In this document: positions 22,289 through 31,845 of the stretch, one piece after another
Layout of the letters: each line of letters opens with the position of its first letter
How positions within the stretch are numbered: position 1 is the first letter of the stretch
From: Phymatolithon calcareum
Taxonomy: Eukaryota; Rhodophyta; Florideophyceae; Hapalidiales
DNA: 64,000 nucleotides
Reading direction: 5' to 3'
NCBI GenBank assembly: GCA_977006965.1
Contig: OZ345364.1
Coordinates: forward strand, 434,001-498,000
Position numbers and translations under genes: made by a program
The notes under the pieces: generated by a model
Told to the model about the DNA's origin: nothing
The model's input: only the letters and a program-made list of their open reading frames with translations
Databases searched by the model: none

Positions 22289-23880
22289 TCAGCGTCTGGG
22301 ATCACTATTCATTTGCGGGCTTTTCGGCGGAGCTGTGGTGATGCAGATACCGCTGGCGTCTGCGAAACACTTCGGGGCTCCGGCGCATAACTCAGGTGCT
22401 CCGTCTGCGTGCAAGCGCTGAATAGGGTGCGCGGCAGATCGTTGAAGGCGTCGGAGGGCGTCTACGAGCTGTTGCCCAACAGCGGACTTTGTCGCAGATA
22501 GGAGAGCAGTGATATGCTTAGTGCCTTGGTCTTTGATCCCTGTAAAATATTGGTTACCACGTGTGTAGCGTGGCAGAGCGCCTTCCGTGTCCGTACTGAG
22601 TTTATGGATATGCTCAATATGGCCGCGTCTAACTGGCTGATGCGGCACACGTGTGAGCTTACCAGTGGCACAAGGAACGCAGGTGTAGCTGCTCGTTGAG
22701 CAGAACTGCAGCGCCTTCAACGCAGGGCTGGAATGGAGAGCACGAGTGACGGCGGCGGGGTGGGCGTGGACGAGCGCCTCGTGGGGGCAACGTAATGAAA
22801 GAGGAACATGAGCGGCTGTACGAGCAGCGGACTGCCGCGCTGCGGCATTGTTGATTTGTGTGCTCTTTGGCGCGTGGTTTCGCTGTGAGCGCCGGCGCTT
22901 GGCAAGGGCGTGGTCAAATCGAAAGAGGTTATGGCGGATTATGACAGGGGCGATAGTGGTTGACGGCGGTCTAGGATCTGGAAGGGTGACGTAGAAGCGT
23001 TCCTGACTCGCGTAGATGTTATACCGTCGCGTGAGGCGCTCGGCAGAGACAATTTCGTTGTCGAACGCGGGAACGCACAGCTTGTCCACCAGTGGGAGCG
23101 GTGAACTCGCTTGGAGCTGTGCGTTTCTGATGGCTGTCGCTATGGCTTTGCTTGCGTTCTGGAGGAGGAGAGGGACGGTGATGGATTGGGCGTGTTCGAG
23201 CACGTCATCGCTCTTGGTGAGGTGATGGGTGCAAGGGCTATCGAGGACAGGCGCTAGGGGATAGTTACAAATATCTATTACGTTGGTGTTAGGCTGTGCG
23301 TCGGAACCGGACATATTGTGGACGGTTTGGCAACGTTGAGGATGAAGTTCGGGTCGCTGGCGACTGCTGCCGCGGACGCGCACGGGGTGGGCATATGGGA
23401 TGCCTGTTGGCCGTGCTGAACGCCGCGCTGCCGCATGCGGACGCAGCGGTCGTCACATCCGATGCAGCATGCAGTTGTAGTCGGTAACTGCGGGGTCGGC
23501 CAGTGCACGGCCGTAACGGCCAATCTGGGAAGAAAAAGTCTACCGTTCCTTGCGTAACTCGCCGGTGCGCAACGTGGCGGAAGGCGTCGCTATCTGAAGC
23601 ACCAATGCGAGCAGAGTTTTGGCGGCTGTGGTGTATTTGCCGTGAGCCGGCATCTGCGAGGTCAGCTTTGACGCCACTGGAATGTCAGCGAGGATGTCGC
23701 GTATGCATGCGACGCCTGCGGCGAGCTAGTTGGAGGAATCTTCCGCGACGAGAGCGTCGTGGAGCTTACCGTGCGTGGCAATGTAGGCGCTCGCTGAGGC
23801 GGAGTTCCAAAAACTCTCGCGCTCACATTGAACATATAAACGACCCGAAAAGTACAGCAAACTCCACACTCATGTTCTTA
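22289..23880 (-). pseudogene. Ty1/copia polyprotein fragment (gag knuckle, protease, integrase)
   Basis: GC-rich minus-strand fragment. About 23523-23278 gives a Cys/His-rich piece that could be the gag knuckle. A frame shift leads into 23383-22289, with 'LDSPCTHHL' at the protease active site (copia elements normally have DSGCT-H-H-L, so Gly is changed to Pro). It goes on with 'HEALVHAHP' and 'CVPCATGKL' (GAG-pre-integrase H-C-C), then the integrase core with the two Asp in 'LSTDTEGALP' and 'LHADGAPEL'. It breaks at 'SPQMN', just before the catalytic Glu. RT and RNase H are absent. Upstream (to about 23880) a frame may be gag. Its base composition differs from the AT-rich flanks. Confidence 0.78.
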
Positions 23881-24837
23881 CGTGCATTTGTCTGCGTGAA
23901 ATGAGAGATGTAGCGCTGAATGCTCGGCTAGCGTTTGACCAACAAGATGATATTTCGATCCATTATAGATCCCTACTGTAGCTCATGGGGGCATAATCGG
24001 CCCAGCACGCCTTGTTAATACATTTCTTTTTCACATTGATTGCTCTGCGGATGAGTAATAGTTTTTGCAAGAGGGTGCAGATTTAGCAAGCAGTCTTCTT
24101 CAATCAATTTTTAAAAAAATTATTCCATAAATATTTCTGAAATCCTTCTTCGACCCAGAATCGTGCCCCCCGTCTCGTCAATGCGATAGTCTTCGCGTAC
24201 AGAACCTTGCGGTCGATGTTCTCTCACTCGCAATAATAAAGCTGTGGAACGAGAGAAACGAAAAGGGAATGCAAATTATTAGTTCCAAGGAGAATTTACG
24301 AGACGTGAAAGCCGCGGTCAAACTCTCGAACGATAGGATGGATAGAAGAAACTTTGACCGTCGAATCGCTATTTGCCCGAGAAGAGAAAAGGAAAAATAA
24401 ACGACTGAATGAAACGGTGAGTTTGTAAACATTGTACACGGATTCCGTCGTTCCGAAAATCAGAAATAAAAGACTGTAATTATTCAAGGTGAGCTTCTTG
24501 CTTCCTGTAGTTCGCTGCATCAAAAAAAACAAAATTTGAACAAAACGAAACAAGTGAAGACAAAAAATGGGACAGCAGGAATCCAAAAAACATCAAAGCA
24601 GCGCCCTTAGAGCACAGAAGTCGCGCTCCACCTCGACGTTCTGTGGTTACCTACCACGAAATCAATCGCAACTTTGAGCCTCTTTCCGGCGGAAATGGCC
24701 TAGAACAAGAAAATATGGGCCCAAAACGTAGATATTTAGAAAACTCCCGGCGGAATGACGATAGACGGTGTACCAGCGTGGTTCAGTGCTAAGTCGAGGG
24801 AGCTCAGAACGCTCAGCACATCATAGCATGGCACCAC
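23881..24837. other. Spacer with one weak open frame
   Basis: A plus-strand frame around 24190-24400 includes 'LAIIKLWNERNEKGMQ' and ends in a basic tail. It faintly resembles the C-terminal region of some retroelement proteins but is too short to assign. Nothing else seen. Confidence 0.3.
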
Positions 24838-25237
24838 TGTGGCGTCCAACGCCACTATCATACCCCCTACTTTCCTCTAAGACTAGCTCCCTTTAATTAG
24901 CCATTACAGCTTGCATTTACAGCAAGCTCTTACAAAGAGCATTACAGTCATTACAGTACCGTAGGTTTCGATACGTTCTTGGATCACTAAGGATCACTGA
25001 AGGCAAAGCCTAGACCTGCTGCTTACAGAGCCTTACAGATTACAGATGCTTTCACTGCATTGCCTATACTGTAAGCATTACAGTGGCGGCCATTGATCCA
25101 ATTCGCATACTGCCAAGTCATCTTTTGATCCAATGTTTCTTCTAGAAAGGTCGGCGCTTCGCGCCACCCTTGGCTTTCCGCCAGGGAAAAACCCGACCAC
25201 AACCAGTGTGCCAACTTGTGCGATTAACAGCCCCACA
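24838..25237 (+). repeat. Solo LTR of the gypsy3 family
   Basis: 400 bp, TGTGGCGTCCAAC...CCCCACA, flanked by a perfect 5-bp duplication ACCAC (24833-24837 and 25238-25242). It matches the gypsy3 LTRs at 29523-29938 and 35259-35622 throughout (ACTATCATACC, TTACAGCTTGCATTT, CAACCAGTGTGCCAACTTGT). A solo LTR with intact duplication implies LTR-LTR recombination after insertion. Confidence 0.92.
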
Positions 25238-25622
25238 ACCACACGGGAAGAGCAGCGATGCATGAGGCGCGTCATGCAGCGCGCGTGGACTGGGTCAGAA
25301 CAGAGCACTACGACGGAGAGTACTCTATGTCTTCCTACTCCAGAAAGCTGCGCGCCCCCGTTAACAGTAAAGACACAGATTTCGACAATTAAACTGTTTT
25401 TAGGAAATTAAGACCTCCATATTTTCGTCTGCATCTGCGACCGAGTGCTTGTCACCGCCACCTATTTTCTTCAACCTTACATACGCACCACCTTCGCGGG
25501 ACTAAATCGCCATGTACTCCTATTTCTTGTGCCGACTGGTTTTGGCTTAAATACTAGTGTCAATGTGACTTGATTTATCCCTCAATTGATGGAAACTTTT
25601 ACCACAATTGAGGGAATGCGAA

Positions 25623-27000
25623 TTATTTAATTTTTGCAAGCGATTTTCCGAAAAGATACGTGAAGATAAGACCTTCTGCTTCTTCGATGGCCGATAACAG
25701 AAGTTTGGTGATCGGGGTCACGAGAATGGAATACTCCCATTTGGGGAGAATCAATGATTTAAAAATCCTGATGCAAGTGGCTGGCTGGAATGGTGTGACG
25801 CTCACGTCTATTTGGCGGAGTTTTCGTAGACACCTCACCGCATTCCGAGCTCTTGAAATTGCTGCATTGTCCGTTACTCCATTGTTGTTCATACTGATCC
25901 CCAGTTAGGATAGTCTCAAGGCCTTTTGCAGCTCTTTTCCTGCAAGGAAGAATTTCTTCTTAGGGAGGCCTTTGCACTTAAGGATCTCACTCTTTCGTGG
26001 CTTTCTGTTCCACTTCATGGAGTTCTCGCCTGCCCACTTGGTGGCTATGTCCAATAGTTTTTACAATCCCTTAGCGTTCTTTGCCCAAAGAAATACATCG
26101 TCAGCAAATAACTGCGCTTGATATTCAGACACGGTTCTTGGTTCTCGGGTGGTGGCTTCGGTGAACGTATCCATGAATATATTATATAAGCATGGACTGA
26201 GGGGGGACCCTTGGGTAAAAACTCGGTCGATAATGTACCACGTTTTTGTTTCTTCTCCTGCCGACGTGATACGCGACGGTTTCATCAGGTAACATACCAT
26301 TCTTGCGATGAATATCGGTAGCTAGTTCTTCAGTATTTCAAGGAGGATACCCCTCTGGACGCTGTCGTAAGCTGCAGATAAGTTGAGTACAGCGACGTAC
26401 GGGTGGCGATTTTGCATAGTACTTTCTTCGGGAAGTATCGCTAGGTATGTGCTCTTATTTCTTCGAAAACCGAGTTTTGCCCTATTGAAGCAGCAGTGAA
26501 CACTTATGCATGAGTCCAGGGCGGAGTCGATATTCTTCTTGACCTGAATCAGGAGCGATATAAGCCTGCAGTTTGCCGCAATGTGCGCTGGACCTTTCTT
26601 GTAGAGGGGAATAAGTTCTGCTTTTCGTAATGTCGTGGAAGGCACATCAGTCGCCCACATGCCTTCCATAAAGCCAGTATCATGCTGAAACAGACTTCCT
26701 TGTTTGCGTGCAGCATCTCAACGGAAATCCGGTCTGGGTCGACTGCTTCACGTCTTTCCGGCTTATTGAATGCTCTTCGAAGATGCTTTCTCATTGGCTT
26801 GTTAACTTTTAGCTTCTCAAGGTTCGCTTTCCAATCTTTCTCGGATTTGGACGCGCTCGAGATGTACGCTCAAAACGTGCTCCGGTGCACTAGAGCTCCT
26901 AAACCCCGGTTCTTCCCAGTCCTTCGCTCCTTGGTTTTCAGTCTAGCTACGGCCAATCTTCTCGATTCCCTCTAGAAATCACTGAAATTTATGCACCTTC
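25623..27000 (-). pseudogene. LINE-C reverse transcriptase remnant
   Basis: Successive minus-strand frames: 'HLRRAFNKPERREAVDPDRI' (about 26794), 'AELIPLYKKGPAHIAANCRL' and 'GFRRNKSTYLAIL' with 'VLNLSAAYDSVQR' (26669-26322), 'FTQGSPLSPCLYNIFMD' and 'QLFADDVFLWAKN' with the FADD catalytic pair (26300-26061), then 'PKWEYSILVTP' (25892-25623). Order and motifs are those of APE-type LINE RTs. In 'VLNLSAAYD' the first catalytic Asp of 'VLDLSAAYD' (kept in the other copy) is Asn, so it is dead as well as frameshifted. Confidence 0.82.
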
Positions 27001-27177
27001 GATTTTAGTTCCTTGTCCTTGATCAACGCTTTGATATTTTAAACTCTACCATGTCAGCTTGGAGACCTGTCCTTTTACTCTTTTGTATAGAAGTTTTCGT
27101 TTCTTGGCTAATTCATCAGGCTCTATATTCAATAAAGTCTTGTATCGTCCCGACCTGGGCTTGTAGGGTGTCCAGGG

Positions 27178-28180
27178 TTATGCAAGCTTAGCACAGAGTA
27201 CATTGTACCATGCACTGAATTCGTCTTCCTTGCTACAAGCGCACAGTCTTTCTGTCATATCTAGGGCCCATTTTGATATTTCCGAACTGGCTTGCGCCGC
27301 TCTTTCTGGAAAGTTCCTTGCTGCTCTGGATACGAACATTTCTCTCTCTGCTCCGCAACGATATTGTGGTTCAGGAATCTCATTCAAAACCGCTAGGTGC
27401 TCGGTGTTTCCTTTTCAAAATCAATTTTGAACATATGGGAGGTCAGATTCCGCTTCCTTCGTCAAAAAAATGTAGATGTTACTCCTCCCTTCATTTGTCA
27501 CGAATTTTGGACTACTCGCCTTCCTTATTCTCCAATTGTACTTAGCTGCCCAGAATACAATATGTGTCCCCCTTCAGTTGCTCTTGTGGTCCCAAAGTCT
27601 ATGTCTCACGTTCAGATCTCCCATAATGACAGCCTTTTCACTGCAATATTTGTGTAGGCAAGTAATGCATTTTTCGTACCCTTCTTGTCTTGCTAGTTGT
27701 GAAATATACACTACTGCCATGGTAACGTCAGCTAGATTTGCCACTGCAGCTTGGTACTCCTTCGCCGCTGTCTTGAAAACGACTATTGTTGGTGTTCCAC
27801 TCCACGTGGTTTCTCTCTGCCTTCCTGGGGATTCGTTGAACAAATATTATCGCAATCGACAATTTTTGGAAAGTAATCTCTCTGGAACGTCTCTGTGAGC
27901 CCCAAAACTTGGATATAGTTCTTTTCCATTCGCTCCTCGACCATTGCTGGAGTTTCTGATGATCCACCCGCATTAATGGTTCACAATTCGATGCGATTAC
28001 CGAAGAGCATTGGTCTATACTTCCTTCAGCTTCAAATTGCCATGCTAGTGCGGATGTTTCTCTATATTCCGAGCGATTTTCTTCGACTTGGCTGGGTTCT
28101 TGCGTCTCTTCATCCGTTGTTTGCATGCGTTTCCCCCTGTTCAGCAGCCTCTCCGCGAGTACTGTGTTGTGTCGATGAAT
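27178..28180 (-). pseudogene. LINE-C apurinic-type endonuclease remnant
   Basis: About 28180-27850 in mixed frames carries 'GGSSETPAMVEERM' and 'VLGLTETFQR' (the ETH-like motif). About 27843-27574 carries 'VTMAVVYISQLARQEGYEK' and 'MGDLNVRHRLWD' with the catalytic D/N pair. About 27387-27178 is the linker 'SRAARNFPERAAQASSEISK' between endonuclease and RT. It would nick target DNA to prime reverse transcription. Several frameshifts. It is homologous to 50443-51939 and 62265-62678 in copy 2. Confidence 0.78.
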
Positions 28181-28199
28181 CATTCCTGTTTTCTTGAGA

Positions 28200-28362
28200 T
28201 CAGAGGTAGGTTTTCTAATTTTGCTGACTATAGCCGTTTTTATGCGAAATGGAGCCTCTGGGCTCTGAGTTGAGTCCTCGTGGCTCATCAAAAGTGTTGC
28301 CCCAAGCGTCTGCAGATGCGTTGGTAACACTATAATAAAAATCTCGACTTCTTCTTCTTCAA
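28200..28362 (+). mobile_element. LINE-B 3' UTR fragment with CTT tail
   Basis: Plus-strand end module GCCCCAAGCGTCTGCAGATG, CGTTGGTAAC, AATAAAAATC and (CTT)n, inserted between ORF1 and ORF2 of LINE-C copy 1. I could not define a clean target duplication. Confidence 0.75.
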
Positions 28363-28483
28363 GATTCGTGCTAAACTGGGCGCTCGAATTGCGGGCTAAT
28401 ATGCTCTGCATACTATAATTGTATGTTGGTCCGTTCTGAGGGTCTGGCATAATCTCGCTGCGTTGCTGAGTTCCTCCCCGCTC

Positions 28484-29522
28484 TTATGCGGCATGTCCGT
28501 ATTGGGACATGAAATTATTCATATGGGCCTCCTTGAAGAACTTTTTATCTTCTTCTGCCTTCCTTTGGTTGGTTCTATACCATTTGCGCTGAGCACAGCG
28601 TTTCATGCGCTTCATTATGGCCCATAAGTTTCTTAAAGCCGACTCCTTTTCGGTAAGGCTTTTCGACCAGGACACAGAGTCATCATAGATATAGTAATTT
28701 AGATATTTCCGAAGACCTGCTGCTTTCCTAGTAGGGACAGTTCTGTGGACAAATGACTCGCGAGATAGAATTTCGAAACTAGATCTGCCGATAAAAGAAA
28801 GAACTAGAATTGCTCCTCTCGGCAATACTTTCATGAGCTCATGGTATAGTTCCACCTCATCCATTTTCTCGTGACCTGCGAAGCACAAGGGAATATTTTT
28901 GGAGCGCACGCTTTGTTGTGTGTGCACGAAGCACGGTTTTGAGGTTTGCAATAGCATTGTGACTGTGCGGTGTAAATATACAGGTGAAGGACAGAAACGC
29001 GCTGATGCTGCCACTAAGGACTAGAATCAGCCCACAAGCCGCACTGGTGGTTCAACATAAACGTCATTAGACAGTCTGTGTTTGGTATGGCCGTGGAAGC
29101 CTCAAACCGAGGCGACTTTCATCGTCTGTGATGATGTTTTCCTCCTTGTGGTCTGTTCAACTGCTGCCCTTCTTTCTGTATGGATGACTGTGCGGTCTAC
29201 GATTAGAGGCTCATCTATTGGGGCATCATGGTCCTCATTAGAATTCCTTGGTCGCTATGACTCGTTAATTCTCTCTCTTGTACGCACTTGTGCTTCAACA
29301 ATCGTCACTCTCTCGCATATTTCAGTGAGAATATCAATCATTGCATCAATTTTCTGTCCTATAATTCCAGGCATTGTGGGCGTCGCCGGTATCGAGCTTG
29401 AGGCACTATGACGCTCCATAGCAAATTCGACAACATCGATGTCTAGAGTCACTTGCTACAACGCACTTTGTCTCGTACTCTCAGATATCGCTCTTTGAAT
29501 TCGCTGACATGGACTGCTCTTC
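28484..29522 (-). pseudogene. LINE-C ORF1 (RNA-binding protein) remnant, 3' part
   Basis: About 29452-29255 holds a heptad-like segment 'IGQKIDAMIDILTEICERV' consistent with the coiled coil by which many LINE ORF1 proteins trimerise. About 29014-28484 is the conserved C-terminal part: 'EKMDEVELYHELMKV', then 'LTEKESALRNLWAIMKRMKR' and 'WYRTNQRKAEEDKKFFKEAH'. The same module occurs at 49718-50136 and, more distantly, in LINE-B ORF1 (54918-54592). No zinc knuckle is visible. The upstream part continues beyond gypsy3 at 35623-36135. Confidence 0.65.
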
Positions 29523-29938
29523 TGTAGCGTCGAACGCCACTATCATACCTCCATTTCCTATCAGACTAGCTCCCTTCATATTGTCATTACAGCTTGCATT
29601 TTACAGCGAGCCCTTACAGATAGCATTACAGTCATTGGAGCACCGTAGGTTTAGATGCGTACTTACACCATGAAGGATCAACGAGGGCAAACACAAGAAC
29701 CGCTCCTTACAGCTTACAGGTGCTTATACTGTAAGCATCACAGCGGCACCTGCGGCGGGCTAGGAAGCCGCGAAGCGGCTTCCAGATTCTTCTATTGATC
29801 CGTTTATCATATTGCCAAGTCGTCTTTGATCCAATTATTTTTCTATAAAGCTCGCCGCTTCGCGGCGCTCTCGCCTTTTTTCCAGGTAACAGCCCGAGCA
29901 CAACCAGTGTGCCAACTTGTGCGATTAAAATCCCCACA
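29523..29938 (+). repeat. 5' LTR of gypsy3
   Basis: 416 bp, TGTAGCGTCGAAC...CCCCACA. It has CTATAAAG at 29843-29850, followed at once by the hairpin CGCCGC/GCGGCG (29853-29867). A segment with another perfect hairpin, GGAAGCCGC/GCGGCTTCC (29763-29783), is missing from the 3' LTR. Confidence 0.92.
29843..29867 (+). promoter_or_regulatory. gypsy3 LTR core promoter: TATA box plus conserved hairpin
   Basis: CTATAAAG directly followed by CGCCGC-TTC-GCGGCG. The same layout is at 35529-35552 (loop TTT). In the solo LTR the stem at 25152-25166 has its third pair changed from C-G to G-C on both arms. Confidence 0.7.
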
Positions 29939-29941
29939 GCT

Positions 29942-29954
29942 TGGTAGCAACCGG
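29942..29954 (+). promoter_or_regulatory. tRNA primer-binding site of gypsy3
   Basis: TGGTAGCAACCGG begins 3 nt after the LTR. TGGTAGC is the start expected for complementarity to an initiator-Met-like tRNA 3' end (CCA). The exact tRNA is not shown by the sequence. Confidence 0.65.
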
Positions 29955-30277
29955 ACCCAGACCAAAGAGTAAGTTGGCGCTCCTGCTGAGCATCTCTTCT
30001 TCCAGTCGTTCACGACCCTTCCAGCGATGTGCGCGATTGCTAGTTACAGAGTACTAACCAAGTATCACTTCTTGTGTGCTCACCAGTGGCCCCAGTTTAC
30101 CTTTTGAACCGCACGCCGTCTCCCTCGTGCTACACCGACACCAACCCTCCGACCCCACTCTCCGACATCCCCAGGACTCCACCGCCGCCGTCTAGCACCT
30201 GTGAACCCCGTACCCCAGAACCGTGAGACGGTTCGCAACAACCCTCCACCCCAAGAACCCCCAAGCCCTCCTCCCTG

Positions 30278-30760
30278 ATGCCCGTTGAACCTCCGTCCCC
30301 TCCACTCCGGACCTCCGCTGTTATCCCTGCGTTGAGCCTACCTCCGGTTCCTTGTGCTCCTGTCCACCGCCTTCTCGCCGAAACAACCCAGCGGTTCCGC
30401 GAGTTTGATTCCGCTTCTCATATTATCTGCAGGCATCAGCCGGCTCCACAACGCCCGGTCCTCCGCATCGCCGACTCCACGTCGATCCGGATCCAGAAGA
30501 CCCACCATCGTCATCAGGGACCCAAGCGTCCCAACACGAAGAAGACCCTCCAGTGCATACAGTGCGGCAAGGCTTTCTTGTGCAAGAAACAAGAAGAAGA
30601 CCACGGCCTCACCCGTCGGCACAAACTCAAGACTACCTACAAGCCCGACAAGTGCTGCGATCTTACCTTCACTAGCCCTGAGGACTATCATAGGCACGCT
30701 GATAGTCGGAAGCACAAACTCTTTGTGCAAGGAATCATTGAAGCTTCCCGCTCTTCCTAA
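30278..30760 (+). CDS. Gypsy3 accessory ORF with two C2H2-like zinc fingers
   Basis: An undamaged 160-codon frame from an ATG, between the primer-binding site and gag. The N-terminal 75 residues are Pro/Ser-rich. Around residues 88-112 'CIQCGKAFLCKKQEEDHGL' leads to 'TRRHK', a C2-H2 finger with unusual His spacing. Around residues 126-146 'CCDLTFTSPEDYHRHADSR' leads to 'KHK', a second finger. C2H2 fingers in this position are not part of the standard gag-pol set. They may bind the element's own DNA or RNA, or be a captured host fragment. The end (30760) is 27 bp before the gag ATG at 30788. It is the only gypsy3 frame that is still open, which could be chance for its length. Confidence 0.6.
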   Translation: MPVEPPSPPLRTSAVIPALSLPPVPCAPVHRLLAETTQRFREFDSASHIICRHQPAPQRPVLRIADSTSIRIQKTHHRHQGPKRPNTKKTLQCIQCGKAFLCKKQEEDHGLTRRHKLKTTYKPDKCCDLTFTSPEDYHRHADSRKHKLFVQGIIEASRSS

Positions 30761-30787
30761 ATAAATCTTCTTTGCTTGTGTGGTAAC

Positions 30788-31842
30788 ATGGATCCCAACC
30801 CCCAAAACCCACAGAAGCAGAACCCTCGAACACTAAAAGAACTTGCTAATGCATACCACAACCTTATGGCACAGTTCAATAATGCACTGCAAAACATCGC
30901 CTCGCTCCCCACCGACTTGAATCAAACCAAGACCGCCTTACAGAATGCCCAGATATGAACGTAGGTGACTCACTGGAGCACTTTTTGGGAGAGAAATACG
31001 AATCTAGGATATACTGAACAGTCAAACTACTTGAGCTTAGAAAATCGTGCGAAAGCGGCCCTGTTACTCTTCAAGAGAGGCCTTGGGAGCTTTTAAAATA
31101 AGTCAACACATATCCCCCCAAGATACAACTCGGCACCCAAGTCAAACTACCGAAAATCAAGTCTCCTGAACACTTTAAGGGAAAGGACTCGGTTTTAAGC
31201 TGGGCAACTCACATGAACAAATACCTTTCCGGCTTGACTGACGACGAGGCCTTACCTATCGCCGTCAGTTACCTTCATGGTCCAGCTCATGAATGGTGGA
31301 TTGTGTACAAAGAAAACGAAGACGGTCGAAATGTCGCAACCTGGAGCCAACTACGCGAAGCTCTGATTTCTCGTTTCGAAACTCTAAACAAAGAAACGAT
31401 TGCCAGAGATAAACTCGCCAAGCGGAAGCAGCTCAATGGTGTTGCCAGATTCAACGACCACTTCCAGAGAATCATCCTGGATATTCCGAGCATCAGTGTA
31501 GACGAACAAATCGATCGCTACACACGCGGGCTCAAATTCTACATCTGGGAGGAACTATGTACGAACGAGTATACTAAACTCGCAGATTCTATGCGCGACG
31601 CAGAATGTGTTGAGTCCGCTCACAGCCAGCTGACAAAACCCACTGCTGTAAACAGAAACGGTCAAGGAAACCAACGAAAAGGAAATAGGGTCCAAACACC
31701 CGTCCCAATGGAAATTGGAAAAATACCGCTGCAGAAGCTCACTCGGGCTGAGCGCGAGATCTGTATGAATAAAGGCCGATGCCTTCGTTACCGCGAGAAA
31801 GGTTATATGGCGAGAAACTACCCAAAAGGCCAGAGAAACTGA
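30788..31842 (+). pseudogene. Gypsy3 gag
   Basis: It begins ATG GAT CCC ('MDPNPQNPQKQN') with a helical 'LANAYHNLMAQFNNALQNIA', stops at 30956, and resumes in another frame to 31842. The second part is a typical Retrotrans_gag domain ('ALPIAVSYLHGPAHEWW', 'SRFETLNKETIARDKL', 'RFNDHFQRIILDIPSIS'). The terminal knuckle 'CLRYREKGYMARNYPK' has Tyr in place of the second Cys, the His and the third Cys of C-x2-C-x4-H-x4-C. Gag would form the virus-like particle. This copy is inactive. Confidence 0.85.
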
Positions 31843-31845
31843 GAA

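Noticed and set aside
22514-23904. Plus-strand frames opposite the copia fragment
   Set aside because: They are GC-rich antisense shadows of the copia polyprotein.
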